From positions 1 through 64,000 of the forward strand of contig JAWKUK010000012.1 in NCBI GenBank assembly GCA_041398605.1: a stretch of DNA of 64,000 nt, given 5' to 3'. Of this stretch, positions 53,587-62,396 are shown in pieces. The DNA is from JAWKUK01 sp041398605 (GTDB lineage Bacteria; Planctomycetota; UBA1135; GCA-002686595). How positions within the stretch are numbered: the first letter of the stretch is position 1; each line of letters begins with the position of its first letter. The notes beneath the pieces are model-generated. The model had not been told where the DNA came from. It was given only the letters and a program-made list of their open reading frames with translations, and made no database searches. The position numbers were made by a program, and so were the translations under genes.

Positions 53587-54177
53587 TCAGCCTTCGGAGT
53601 CGCCGGAGAGCCGCGTCGCGCTCAGGGCCGCGACGAGCTCTCGGCTGGCGCGAGCGAGGGCCGCGTAGAAGCCCTCGCCCGCCGCCATGCGGGCCAGGGG
53701 ACGCTCGGCCCACGCCAAGTGGTCGAGCGCGATGACGTCGGCGATCACTGGCGCGCGCTCTGCGGCTTCACCCCACAGGAGCAAGATGCATCCGAGGTGA
53801 TCGAGCGGCGCGGCGCGCGCGGCAATGCCGTCGAAGTCGATGCCGGCGAGCGCCGCCAGGTCCGCGATTCGCGCCGTGACGTCGCCCGCGTAGCGCCCCT
53901 CTTGCCACAGCGACGCGACCGGCGGCGCGCCGCCGGTCGGCGACAACACTGCTGCGAAGAACTCAGCGGCGAGCTCGTCGAGGGCGCGAGCAGACTCCGG
54001 GGCTGCCGGGTCGAAGTTCGGGACCTCGACGCCGAGCGCAGCGAGGGCGCCGCGCAGCTCCGGCGCCTGCAGCGCCGCGAGCCGCCCCGCGTCGAGCTCG
54101 AAGAGAAAGAGGTCGCCAAAGAGGCGCGCCGCGTGCGCGAGCGCCGCGACCTCCTCCGGGTCGATGGCTTCGCTCAA
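53587..54177 (-). CDS. TorD-family molybdoenzyme chaperone
   Basis: 196 aa from a TTG at 54177 that overlaps the molybdoenzyme stop by 4 nt (TTGA); an all-frame reading extends further, but that part lies inside the upstream gene. TorD/DmsD family proteins bind the Tat signal and cofactor-free apoenzyme of DMSO-reductase-type enzymes before export. Visible are LFGDLFLFELDAGRL near the N-terminus and the family-type LDHLGCILLLWGE near residues 124-136 (compare the P-DHL-E pattern). It is last in a three-gene operon with the molybdoenzyme and Fe-S subunit, which fits this role well. Confidence 0.8.
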   Translation of the reverse strand: MSEAIDPEEVAALAHAARLFGDLFLFELDAGRLAALQAPELRGALAALGVEVPNFDPAAPESARALDELAAEFFAAVLSPTGGAPPVASLWQEGRYAGDVTARIADLAALAGIDFDGIAARAAPLDHLGCILLLWGEAAERAPVIADVIALDHLAWAERPLARMAAGEGFYAALARASRELVAALSATRLSGDSEG

Positions 54178-56930
54178 GTGACCTTCCTCACTGTGACCAC
54201 CGTGTCGTTGAAGGCCTGTTGGCCCGAGACGTGGTCTGCCATGATCGGCAGCACGTGGTTTTGGGCCCAGCCATTCCCGCGGTTCTTCACCCAGCGCTTC
54301 GGGTCGCCTTCGGAGTGGTCTTGCCACCACATGTTGCGCTCCCAGTCGGGGTCACGGAGCCCGGCGAGGTCCATGCCCTCAGCGCGCGCTCCGACGGTGT
54401 CATTGCCCTTCACGCCGCGCGCGACGCTGGTGTATTCCCAGTGGCCCAGCGAGTTCGAGATCGCGATCGCGCGCGGGTGCACGCCGCGGGTGATCCAGAC
54501 AGGCAGGCGCAGCTTGCGCTGGACCTCGCCGCTGCCGAGGCCCAGCCCTGGCGTCGCCTTGGCGAGCGTCAGCGAGCGATGTCCCGTCAGCTCGACGAAG
54601 TCCCCGTCGCGCAGCCCGAGGCGCTGCGCCGTGTCCGGGTGGATCCAGGCCGGGTTCGAGTGCACGATCTCGGAGAGCCACTTCAGGTTGGCCGTGCGCC
54701 CGTGGTTGTGCACACACCACTTGAACGAGGTCATGATCAGCTGATCCTCGCCGATCGCCTCGTGCTCGTCGATCTGCATGTAGCGCGGCCAGGGCGAGAG
54801 CTCGTACTCGTGCCCTTTGTGGTGCTTGCCGCGGTTCTTACCCTTCGAGTTTGCGAGCGCCGTGAGGTCGCTCGTGTCCTCGTTGCGGCCCGTGCGCTGC
54901 ACGAACTCCGAGCGCACTTCGAGCTTGCGGCTCGGCGTCTTGAAGCCGACGACTGCCTGCCCGTGGTGCATGATCCCGACGCCCTTGCCGTCCTTCGTGA
55001 TGATCCCCGTTTGCTCGTCGACCTGCGATCCTTCGAGGCTCGTCGGGCTCAGCGGCTTCAGGAACGGCGTGTAGTAGGGTTCTTCGAGCGGGTCTTCGAA
55101 CGCGCCATCGCGCTCGAGCCGCGCCATCGGCGAGGCGTCACGTGTCGCGTCGAAGGGCACCGCTTTGACCCACTCCGTGATGTAGTCCGTGACCGGAAGC
55201 TTCGGGTACGCCTCAGCCATCGGCCCGCCCACGCGGCGCGCGAGCTCCGGGAAGATCTCACGCACGTCCTTGGCCTCGCCGAGCGCGGGCACGATCGGGC
55301 GGCGTATGGACAGGTAAGGTTTCAAGTTGTAGGCGCCACGCGCGTCGACGTCCCAGCGCTCGAGGTACGTAGCCCAGGGCAGCACCATGTCCGCCATGGA
55401 CGCCGTCTCGTTCAAGAACGGGTTGATCGAGACGTGGAACTCGATGGCCTCTTCGTCCAGCATGACGCTCTCGGTGACGTCCATCTCCGGCCACGTCAGC
55501 GGCGAGTCCAAGTTGTATGTCATGTAGAGCTGAATGTGCGCCCGCTTCGTCTTGAGGTACCAGTAGACGATCTCGCCGACCTTCATCGAGTCCCAGACGT
55601 TCGCGAGGGCGAACTCCGGCGGGTCAGCGAGGAGCGACGCCGTCTTCGGCGCAGCGACGGCGCCGGGCGACTTGAAGCGCTTCGCATCGATGCCCCCGGT
55701 GTACATCCAGCACCACCCGCCGGGCTGGCCGACGCTCCCGACGAGGACGTTCAGCAGGATGATCGCGCGGTCGTTCCAATAGCCGTTGACGTGCGCGGAT
55801 GAGCCGCGGTTGCACATCGTCGTCGCTTGATGCCCCGCCGCGGCGAACTCACGCGCGATCCGCCGGATGTCTGCGGCGGGTATGGACGAGATCGACTCGG
55901 CCCACTCGGGCGTGTACTGCGCGAGCTGGCCCCGCAGCTCGTCTACGCTGCAGTTGATCCAATCGGCGAGGAACTGCGCGTCGTAGAGCTGCTCGGTCAG
56001 GATGGTGTGGCACATCCCGAGCGCGACCGCGCCATCCGTGCCGGGCGCTGGCATGAAGAACTCGTCCGAGTTGCCCGCGGTGTTCGACATCCGAACGTCG
56101 AACGTCACGAGCTTTGCGCCGTTCTCGAAGCGGCCGCGTTGGATGCGCTGGGCGCCCGCGACGTGGCCTTGGTGCGCCTCGAACATGTTCGAGCCGAAGT
56201 TCAAGATGTACTTCGAGCGCTCGTAATCCCCGAGGTCCCAGTCGCTCTCGAACAAGTACGTCAAGTTCGCGGCGCGGCGCGCGGCAGAGCACAGCCCGCG
56301 GTGGTTCAGGTAGGTGTTCGTGCCGAAGGCCGCGAGGAAGTTCTTCACTGCGTCCGCTGACCGGTTGCGCCCTTGGTGGAACGCGAACTCCTCGAGCTTG
56401 CCCGACTCCTGGACCTTGCGGAGCCGCGCCGCGACCTCGTCGTAGGCCTCGTCCCAGCTGATGCGCTTCCACTTGCCCGCGCCGCGCGCGCCGACCCGCT
56501 TCAAGGGATAGAGGAGCCGCTCGGGGTGGTATTGGTGGTTGAGCGCGGCTTGGCCACGCGCGCAGAGCTTCCCGCGTGTGTTCGGGTCGTTGGGGTTGCC
56601 CTCGACCTTGATCACGCGGCCGTCCTGCACGAGGCCTGTGATGCCGCAAACCGTCGAGCACAGCTGGCACATGCTGTGTACGCGCTCGACGTTCTTGTAC
56701 TTGTCGGGGTCGGGGAACTTGACCTTCTTGTTAGGGCCCGGGAGCGTGCAGACGCCCGGCGCCTTGGCGGCGTACGGCTTGCCGGCTCGCGCGCGCCATA
56801 CGGCGCGGTTCTCGGCGTCGGTCGGCGGGCGACGGGGCCCTTGTCCGGGTGCGCTGCACCCGGCGGCCGCGGCCAGAAGCGCGCCGAGCCTCAGGAACGA
56901 CCGTCGATCGAAGTTGGGTCGCGTGGACAT
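54174..56930 (-). CDS. Tat-exported molybdopterin oxidoreductase (DMSO reductase family)
   Basis: 918 aa from the ATG at 56930, 1 nt after the Fe-S gene stop. It has a Tat motif DRRSFLRLG (8-16), and LLAAAAGC (to Cys25) could also serve as a lipobox. A [4Fe-4S] site has Cys88, Cys91, Cys95 and Cys123 (C-x2-C-x3-C-x27-C). The bis-MGD domains carry NHRGLCSAARRAANL, whose Cys is a candidate Mo ligand, and NFGSNMFEAHQG; the C-terminal MGD-cap domain includes MTSFKWCVHNHGRT and LGLRDGDFVELTGH. It resembles polysulfide, thiosulfate or tetrathionate reductase catalytic subunits; the substrate cannot be told. Partners are the Fe-S protein and TorD; no membrane subunit is encoded alongside. Confidence 0.88.
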   Translation of the reverse strand: MSTRPNFDRRSFLRLGALLAAAAGCSAPGQGPRRPPTDAENRAVWRARAGKPYAAKAPGVCTLPGPNKKVKFPDPDKYKNVERVHSMCQLCSTVCGITGLVQDGRVIKVEGNPNDPNTRGKLCARGQAALNHQYHPERLLYPLKRVGARGAGKWKRISWDEAYDEVAARLRKVQESGKLEEFAFHQGRNRSADAVKNFLAAFGTNTYLNHRGLCSAARRAANLTYLFESDWDLGDYERSKYILNFGSNMFEAHQGHVAGAQRIQRGRFENGAKLVTFDVRMSNTAGNSDEFFMPAPGTDGAVALGMCHTILTEQLYDAQFLADWINCSVDELRGQLAQYTPEWAESISSIPAADIRRIAREFAAAGHQATTMCNRGSSAHVNGYWNDRAIILLNVLVGSVGQPGGWCWMYTGGIDAKRFKSPGAVAAPKTASLLADPPEFALANVWDSMKVGEIVYWYLKTKRAHIQLYMTYNLDSPLTWPEMDVTESVMLDEEAIEFHVSINPFLNETASMADMVLPWATYLERWDVDARGAYNLKPYLSIRRPIVPALGEAKDVREIFPELARRVGGPMAEAYPKLPVTDYITEWVKAVPFDATRDASPMARLERDGAFEDPLEEPYYTPFLKPLSPTSLEGSQVDEQTGIITKDGKGVGIMHHGQAVVGFKTPSRKLEVRSEFVQRTGRNEDTSDLTALANSKGKNRGKHHKGHEYELSPWPRYMQIDEHEAIGEDQLIMTSFKWCVHNHGRTANLKWLSEIVHSNPAWIHPDTAQRLGLRDGDFVELTGHRSLTLAKATPGLGLGSGEVQRKLRLPVWITRGVHPRAIAISNSLGHWEYTSVARGVKGNDTVGARAEGMDLAGLRDPDWERNMWWQDHSEGDPKRWVKNRGNGWAQNHVLPIMADHVSGQQAFNDTVVTVRKVT

Positions 56931-56931
56931 G

Positions 56932-57939
56932 TCAGCGGCTCCCTTCCGTGTCGGTGGACGCGCCATCCTGCGCTGCGCCGAGCTCTCGCTCGCGCTGCGC
57001 CTCGGCGGGGTGGGGGATGCGCGCGTGGGGCGGGGTCGGCTCTTGCCACTCGTAGACCGAGTACGCGTCGGGGTGGTAGCTCTCGCCTTCTGCTGGGACC
57101 TTGGCGGCCCACCGCTCGGCGCGGTGCGTCTCGTCGATCGCGAACCACATCCTCGGCTCCGTGCCCTTGTCCTCGCGCAGGCGCTGCAGCTTTCCGTCTC
57201 CTTCGAGCTCTGCCTTCAGTTGCGACACGCGCGACTCGGGGTCCGCGAGGTCGCCGAAGTGCAGCGCTTCGCTCGGGCAGGTCGCGACGCACGCGGGCTC
57301 CATGCCGACCTCGACGCGGTGCGTGCAGTTGTGGCACTTCACCGCCTGGTTCGCGACGGGGTCGATGTAGATCGCGCCGTAGGGGCAAGCCTCCTTGCAG
57401 CTCGCGTGCCCGGAGCACTTGTCGTAGTTGACCTGGACGCTGCCGCCCGCGCCCTTGTGCAGCGCGCCGCAGGGGCACGCCTTGATGCACGGCGCGTCCT
57501 CGCAGTGCTGGCAGGCCATCGGCACCATGATCCGCGCGAACTGGCCGGCGCCGACGCGCGCGTCCGCGGGGCGCGGGAGATCGTGGTAGATCGTCTGGCG
57601 GATGTAGTTGCCGAGCGGGACGTCGTTCTCGGCCTTGCAGGCGACCTCGCACGCGTGGCAGCCGAAGCAGCGGCGGGTGTCGACGACCCAGCCGTAGCGC
57701 TTCCCGTCGTCGGGCGCGGTCATGCGCTCGCGCCAGTGCTCTTCGGGCATGAAGAGGTCGCTGCGGAGGCCCTGGGCGCGGTCGTCGGCGTGTGCTTCCG
57801 GCGCGAGCGCGCCCGCAGCGAGCGCCGCGGCCCCGCCGGTCAGCAGCTCGCGGCGATCGATGGCGGGCTCGGGCGCGCCCAAGAGCTCTTCAGCGGCGGC
57901 GCGCGCGGCGCCCTCGTTCTCGTCCTGCGTTCGATCCAT
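56932..57939 (-). CDS. Four-cluster 4Fe-4S electron-transfer subunit (PsrB/NrfC-like)
   Basis: 335 aa from the ATG at 57939. A Tat-like signal is visible (AIDRRELLTGGAAALAAGAL, residues 27-45). Four [4Fe-4S] cysteine sets follow: CFGCHACEVAC (Cys91, 94, 97, 101), CQHCEDAPCIKAC, CSGHASCKEAC and CHNC with a later CVATC. The order fits DmsB/PsrB/NrfC-type proteins that pass electrons to or from the molybdoenzyme. Its stop is 1 nt before that enzyme's start, so the two form one complex. A C-terminal extension of about 60 residues (HRAERWAAKVPAEGE to the end) is beyond the usual fold. No NrfD/PsrC-type anchor gene is nearby. Confidence 0.88.
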   Translation of the reverse strand: MDRTQDENEGAARAAAEELLGAPEPAIDRRELLTGGAAALAAGALAPEAHADDRAQGLRSDLFMPEEHWRERMTAPDDGKRYGWVVDTRRCFGCHACEVACKAENDVPLGNYIRQTIYHDLPRPADARVGAGQFARIMVPMACQHCEDAPCIKACPCGALHKGAGGSVQVNYDKCSGHASCKEACPYGAIYIDPVANQAVKCHNCTHRVEVGMEPACVATCPSEALHFGDLADPESRVSQLKAELEGDGKLQRLREDKGTEPRMWFAIDETHRAERWAAKVPAEGESYHPDAYSVYEWQEPTPPHARIPHPAEAQRERELGAAQDGASTDTEGSR

Positions 57940-58259
57940 GGAGGTCCCTGCTCGGGCGCGCCCTCCAAGGGCTAGGAACGGAGATACGGACGCGAGTGGA
58001 CGGGTGCGCCGCCGCAAGTCGAGGTGGAGGGCGCGGCTGGGGGATGACCTCAGTTCGCGCGAGCCGGACACGCCGCCACTCGCGCGTCACGTCATGTGAA
58101 GCCGCAGCCGCCGCTGATGCGCGGAGCGAGGTCGGACTTCGGGACGGAGGTCGGCACGTTCAGAGCGTCCCCCCCTGCGCGCTGGGCGTCAACACTCTCG
58201 TCGGACAAACTCGGGCGGCAAGGGGGCGGCGAGAGCCGCCGCGCCGCGCCCGCCTGCGC
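57940..58259. other. Intergenic region upstream of the Mo/Fe-S operon
   Basis: 320 bp between rnc (ending at 58260) and the Fe-S gene, both minus strand. It likely holds the operon promoter. No clear motif, repeat or gene seen. Confidence 0.4.
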
Positions 58260-59039
58260 TCAAGGCGCGTTCGCGTCGGGCGCGCCGCCGTCGCCTGTCG
58301 GTCGCGTCGCGATCAGGGCCCCGCCTGGCGCGTTGGCGCCGAGGACAAGCAGCGCCTCGTACGCCGCCCAGCTCTCGGCTTCCTTCATGGTCCTGCCCCA
58401 GGCGGGCGGATAGACGCGCTCACCGGCGCGCGCGCGCACCAGGAACGCGCGGGCGTGGTCGTCGCCGCGGCGCTCGACGAGCTCGTAGGTCGGCGTCAGG
58501 CCGAACGCGCGCTGGCAGTGCTCCTGGAGCCCCTGCTTCGGCACCGCTTCGTCTTTCCGCACGCGCGCCTCGGTCAGCTCGACGGCGAGCGTCCTCAACG
58601 AGAACTCACGCGCCGCCTCAAGGCCGCCGTCGAGGTAGATCGCGCCGACGAGCGCCTCGAACAGGTTGGCGAGGATCGCGCGCGAGGGCTCGCGCTGGGC
58701 GAGCCCGCGCCCGAGCCGCGCGGCGAGGGCCAGGTCGAGGCGCCGCGCGGCGTCGGCCAGCGCCTTGCGCGACACGACCGCCGCCTTCATCTCGGTCAGC
58801 TTGCCTTCGGCGTGCCCGTCGGCGTCGCCGTACAGGTCCTCGGCGATGATCAGGTCGAGCACCGTGTCGCCCAGGAATTCGAGCCGCTCGTTGTCCCGGC
58901 GCCCCTTCTCGGTCGAGATCCCGGCGGAGGCGTGGGTCAGCGCCAGCTCCAGGAGCTTCGGGTCGCGGAACGAGTAGGCGAGGCGGGTCTCGACGGGGTG
59001 CATGCGGTCCTTGTGGGGCGCGGCGCGGGGCTGCGCCAT
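58260..59039 (-). CDS. rnc: Ribonuclease III
   Basis: 259 aa. It cleaves double-stranded RNA, including rRNA precursors. The signature NERLEFLGDTVLDL is at residues 50-63 and holds the metal-binding Glu and Asp. The second active-site Glu lies in NLFEALVGAIYLDGG. A double-stranded RNA binding domain follows (about 165-235: PKQGLQEHCQRAFGLTPTY, GRTMKEAESWAAYEALL). Length and order match the family. Start alternatives are the Met at 1 or at residue 13. It is divergent from the altronate-dehydratase-family gene with 47 nt between them. No era gene is adjacent, unlike in many Proteobacteria. Confidence 0.93.
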   Translation of the reverse strand: MAQPRAAPHKDRMHPVETRLAYSFRDPKLLELALTHASAGISTEKGRRDNERLEFLGDTVLDLIIAEDLYGDADGHAEGKLTEMKAAVVSRKALADAARRLDLALAARLGRGLAQREPSRAILANLFEALVGAIYLDGGLEAAREFSLRTLAVELTEARVRKDEAVPKQGLQEHCQRAFGLTPTYELVERRGDDHARAFLVRARAGERVYPPAWGRTMKEAESWAAYEALLVLGANAPGGALIATRPTGDGGAPDANAP

Positions 59040-59086
59040 GGGAAGAAGATAGCGCCCCGCGCCGCTCCGAGTACCTTGCTGCGCCC

Positions 59087-60613
59087 ATGTCCAACCTCCC
59101 CGACACCGTGCGCCTCGCCCCCGACGACAACGTGGTCGTCGCCCGCCACCCCCTCGCCAGCGGCCACGAGGTCCCCGCGGAGCGCGTCCGCGCTGCGACG
59201 AGGGTCCCGATGGGGCACAAGCTCGCCACGCGGGCGATCCCGCTCGGGGACCCGGTGATCAAGTACGGCCAGGTGATCGGGTTCGCGACCGCGCCGATCG
59301 CGCCGGGCGACCACGTCCACGTCCACAACTGTGGCGTCGCGGAGTTCAGCCGCGACTATCACTTCGCCGAGGCCGTCCCCGAGACGCGCTTCGTCCCGGC
59401 GGCCCAGCGCAGGACCTTTGACGGGTACCTCCGCAGCAACGGCAAGGTCGGCACGCGCAACTACCTGGGCGTCGTCTCGTCGGTGAACTGCTCGTCTTCC
59501 GTGGCGCGCTTCGTGGCCGACGCGGTCCAGAAGGGCGACCTCGCCGCCGGCTTCGGCCACGTCGACGGCGTCGTGTCGTTTGTGCACGGCACCGGCTGCG
59601 GGATGGCGGACAAAGGCGACGCGTGGGACGTGTTGCGGCGCACACTGTGGGGCTACGCGTGCCACCCGAACCTCGCGGGGGTGTTGTTCGTGGGGCTCGG
59701 GTGCGAGGTGTTTCAGCTGGCGCGGATGAAGAGCGAGTACGGCGTGCGCGAGCACGACCTCTTCCGCACGCTGACGATCCAGGAGTCCGGCGGTACGCGG
59801 CGCGCGGTCGAGGCGGGCGTCGCGGCGCTGCGCGAGATGCTGCCGAGCGCTGACCGCGCGCGCCGCACGGCGCAGCCCGCGTCGGAGCTGATGTTGGCGC
59901 TGCAGTGCGGCGGCTCGGACGCGTACTCGGGCATCACGGCGAACCCGGCGCTCGGCGCTGCGGCGGACCTCCTCGTCGCAAACGGCGGCACGGCGGTGCT
60001 GAGCGAGACGCCCGAGATCTATGGCGCGGAGCACCTCTTGACGCGCCGCGCGGTCTCGCGCGAGGTCGGAGAGCAATTGATCGCGCGCATCCGTTGGTGG
60101 GAGGACTACACCGCGCGGAACCGGATGGAGATGAACAACAACCCTTCGCCCGGCAACAAGGAGGGCGGCCTCACGACGATCCTCGAGAAGTCCCTCGGCG
60201 CGGCGGCGAAGGGCGGCACGACGGCTCTCTGCGGCGTCTACCAGTACGCGGAGCCGATCAAGACGAAGGGCTTTGTGTTCATGGACAGCCCGGGCTATGA
60301 CCCGTGCTCGATCACGGGCCAGGTCGCGTCGGGCGCCAACGTCGTGTGCTTCACGACGGGCCGCGGCTCGGCGTTCGGGTACAAGCCTGCGCCCTCGATC
60401 AAGCTGACGACCTCCACCGAGCTCTTCACGCGGATGGAGGAGGACATGGACCTCAACTGCGGCGACGTCCTCGACGGCGTGACGATCGCGGACAAGGGCG
60501 CGGAGATCTTCGAGGAGGTCCTGGCCGTCGCCTCGGGCAAGCGCACCAAGTCCGAGCTGCTCGGCTACGGCGACAGCGAGTTCGTGCCGTGGCAGATCGG
60601 CGCGACGATGTGA
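59087..60613 (+). CDS. UxaA-family (altronate/galactarate) dehydratase
   Basis: 508 aa. The family dehydrates sugar acids such as altronate in hexuronate breakdown. An N-terminal SAF domain (about residues 1-95) shows HPLASGHEVP, MGHKLATRAIPLGDPV, KYGQVIGFAT and HVHVHN. The catalytic UxaA_N/C part follows with GYLRSNGKVGTRNYLGVVSSVNCS, HGTGCGM, LGCEVFQ, LQCGGSDAYSGITANPALG, GNKEGGLTT and MDSPGYDPCSITGQVASG. Both domains lie on one chain, as in E. coli UxaA. No uxaB, uxaC or kdg gene is near, so the substrate is uncertain among C6 sugar acids. Confidence 0.88.
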   Translation: MSNLPDTVRLAPDDNVVVARHPLASGHEVPAERVRAATRVPMGHKLATRAIPLGDPVIKYGQVIGFATAPIAPGDHVHVHNCGVAEFSRDYHFAEAVPETRFVPAAQRRTFDGYLRSNGKVGTRNYLGVVSSVNCSSSVARFVADAVQKGDLAAGFGHVDGVVSFVHGTGCGMADKGDAWDVLRRTLWGYACHPNLAGVLFVGLGCEVFQLARMKSEYGVREHDLFRTLTIQESGGTRRAVEAGVAALREMLPSADRARRTAQPASELMLALQCGGSDAYSGITANPALGAAADLLVANGGTAVLSETPEIYGAEHLLTRRAVSREVGEQLIARIRWWEDYTARNRMEMNNNPSPGNKEGGLTTILEKSLGAAAKGGTTALCGVYQYAEPIKTKGFVFMDSPGYDPCSITGQVASGANVVCFTTGRGSAFGYKPAPSIKLTTSTELFTRMEEDMDLNCGDVLDGVTIADKGAEIFEEVLAVASGKRTKSELLGYGDSEFVPWQIGATM

Positions 60614-60725
60614 GGCGCGTCCCCATCGGCGGGCGCTGTCGGGCTCTAGAGCGGTCCGAGGTCGCCGGGGCGCCCCCTGTCACGCCGGCATTCTCACGTC
60701 CACCAACCCGTCCCTAATGCGCTAG

Positions 60726-60763
60726 GAGAGCCGGAAAGCCTTCGAGGCGCGCTACCGGCTCTC
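60726..60763 (+). terminator. Possible terminator of the dehydratase gene
   Basis: GAGAGCCGG (60726-60734) pairs perfectly with CCGGCTCTC (60755-60763) over a 20-nt loop, 112 nt after the dehydratase stop. Distance and lack of T tract keep confidence modest. Confidence 0.35.
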
Positions 60764-60810
60764 GCCGTTCGATCGAGCCTTCGCCCCACGTAGCGAATCC
60801 ACATTTCTGA

Positions 60811-61020
60811 GGAGCCGGATGCGTCAATCGCGCACATCCGGATCTGTGGGAGGCCCGGGTTGGTAACGACCCGGGCCCACCCGATCCAGAATTCATCGCG
60901 AATCCCTCGCGCGCAGCGGTGCGGGTCATTGAGCGTATCTACGAGGCACTTGACTTCGAGCTCAGCGACTTGCCGCGAGAGGTGGACCGGGTGCGCGGCA
61001 CGATCCACTTGCCGGATTGA
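60811..61020 (+). pseudogene. Protein-like 3' remnant without a start
   Basis: The frame from 60811 to a TGA at 61018-61020 encodes 69 residues with natural-looking composition at the end (SRAAVRVIERIYEALDFELS, then DLPREVDRVRGTIHLPD). There is no start codon, and the 5' half coincides with two hairpins. It could be the decayed C-terminus of a gene or chance. The 165-bp element starts 11 nt downstream. Family not recognised. Confidence 0.28.
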
Positions 61021-61031
61021 CCCCTCGGGCT

Positions 61032-61196
61032 AGGAGCCTGCGCCACAGAACGCGGTTCGCAGCGTGGTGCTCCCGTGCGTCGGCGCAAGGCGCAGCAAGT
61101 TCCTCATAGCTTGATGCTATCTGGGACCTTGCTGCAACGCCGCTCCGGCGTGCGGGAGCGCCGCGATGCGAATCGTGTTCTGTGGCGCAGACTCCT
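61032..61196. mobile_element. 165-bp MITE-like inverted-repeat element, copy 2
   Basis: Same length and orientation as 44139-44303; eight differences by eye. The ends read AGGAGCCTGCGCC and GGCGCAGACTCCT. Terminal inverted complementarity of about 29 bp carries only a few mismatches, and weaker pairing continues inward. It lies 11 nt after a possible gene remnant and about 100 nt beyond the stop of the convergent SWIM gene. Confidence 0.85.
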
Positions 61197-61295
61197 GGGG
61201 CGGCGGGCCAGGTGTCCGTCCCTTGGTGCATGCAGCGCGGGTGGATGTGCATCACGCGCTGCCATGCGACGCCTCGTGTCCACCCCCATGCGCGC

Positions 61296-62354
61296 TCATC
61301 GCGCGGCCAGCCGCTGCAGCGACTCTGTGGTATGGCGGTACACCGCCCGCTCATCCGTCGCCAGCAAATGGCCCTGACGCAGCCAAGTGCTGATAGTGCC
61401 CGGCGGGAGCCCAAGTGACAGGAGCTGCTGGCGCGTCACCGTCGGCAACTCTCTCGGTCTCTGCTTCACCTTCGGCGTGGGCTGCTGCGTGCGCGTGGGC
61501 TTGGGCTTGGGCTTGGGCTTCGACTTGGGCTTCGACTTGGGCTTCGACCGAGGCCCCGCCGCTGCCGCCGGCGGGCTGGGGACGTCCAGCGGGTCCTCCG
61601 GTGCGAGGTCGATCCCGAAGATGCTCCCCAGGTCGCCTGCGAGGGCGTCGCTCGGCTTGGGCGCCTCCGACTGCGCGCCGCGCACCGCCGAGGCCACGAG
61701 CTCCGTCGGGTCCACGCCGCGCAGCAAGAACAAGAGCTCCGGCCGCTCGTCCAAGCGCACCCCGACCCCGTACAGCACGGCTGCCAGGTGCTTGCACAGC
61801 GAAGCCGAGTCCGGGCACGAACAGCGCATGCGCACTTCGCGCGGCGCCGGGAGGAGCCCCGCATCGCGCACGGTCATGCGCGCCATCACGCCCGCTGAAA
61901 CGCGCCCCTCGAGCAGCTCGATCAGCGAGCCGATCTCGCCCGTCGAGCCCGCGCGCAGCTCTGCCCAGGTCTGCGCGGGACACGGCGCGATCTGCACCTG
62001 CACCTCGTAGAGCGACGAGCCCATGACCCGCGCCGTGACTTCGCCCGTCCGGACCCGCAGGTCGACGACAGAGCCGTTCCTGAGGTACTGCTTGCCGCGC
62101 GGCAGGCGGCTTGCGTAGTCGCTGAACGACTCGATGTGCCGACACCACGCGTCGCCCCAGGCCGAGCGTGTCAAGGCGCGGCCGCTCGCCTGGACGCCCT
62201 CGTATGCGTCACCCTTGGCGCGCGCCGCAGAGGCCGCGCGCGCGGCGCGCTCGCGGCGCGCGGCCACGGGTACGTACTCCGGGAAGGCGCCGTCCAGGAA
62301 GCGCGCGCTGTACGCGGTGCGCCGGCGTCGCGTCGTGTGTCTCTTCTTTGCCAT
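61296..62354 (-). CDS. SWIM zinc finger protein
   Basis: 352 aa. The SWIM motif CSCPDSASLCKH (near residues 182-193) would bind zinc and probably DNA or protein. The N-terminal part (SAWGDAWCRHIESFSDYASR, LPRGKQYLRNGSVVDL) is typical of bacterial SWIM proteins that are encoded next to SNF2-type ATPases, as here. A Lys-Pro-Ser repeat (about residues 268-286) encoded by GGGCTT hexamers links to a C-terminal helix-turn-helix-like segment (VTRQQLLSLGLPPGTISTWL). It lies 42 nt downstream of the SNF2 gene on the same strand and is probably co-transcribed with it. Confidence 0.85.
   Translation of the reverse strand: MAKKRHTTRRRRTAYSARFLDGAFPEYVPVAARRERAARAASAARAKGDAYEGVQASGRALTRSAWGDAWCRHIESFSDYASRLPRGKQYLRNGSVVDLRVRTGEVTARVMGSSLYEVQVQIAPCPAQTWAELRAGSTGEIGSLIELLEGRVSAGVMARMTVRDAGLLPAPREVRMRCSCPDSASLCKHLAAVLYGVGVRLDERPELLFLLRGVDPTELVASAVRGAQSEAPKPSDALAGDLGSIFGIDLAPEDPLDVPSPPAAAAGPRSKPKSKPKSKPKPKPKPTRTQQPTPKVKQRPRELPTVTRQQLLSLGLPPGTISTWLRQGHLLATDERAVYRHTTESLQRLAAR
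61496..61549. repeat. GGGCTT hexamer tract encoding Lys-Pro linker
   Basis: Nine degenerate hexamers (GGGCTT, TTCGAC variants) encode KPK/SKP units in the SWIM protein. Change in copy number would keep the frame. Confidence 0.8.
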
Positions 62355-62396
62355 CTGTCAGCTCCTCCTTCGGCTCTGTGCGCTCCGCCGTGCCTG

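Larger units (their letters stand above)
60614..61295. other. Long intergenic region: three hairpins, frame remnant, MITE-like copy
   Basis: 682 bp. In order: a hairpin at 60726-60763 (GAGAGCCGG / CCGGCTCTC), one at 60815-60841 (CCGGATG / CATCCGG), a longer one at 60840-60887 (GGATC...GGCCCGGGT / ACCCGGGCC...GATCC), a protein-like frame to 61020, then the 165-bp element. Confidence 0.6.
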
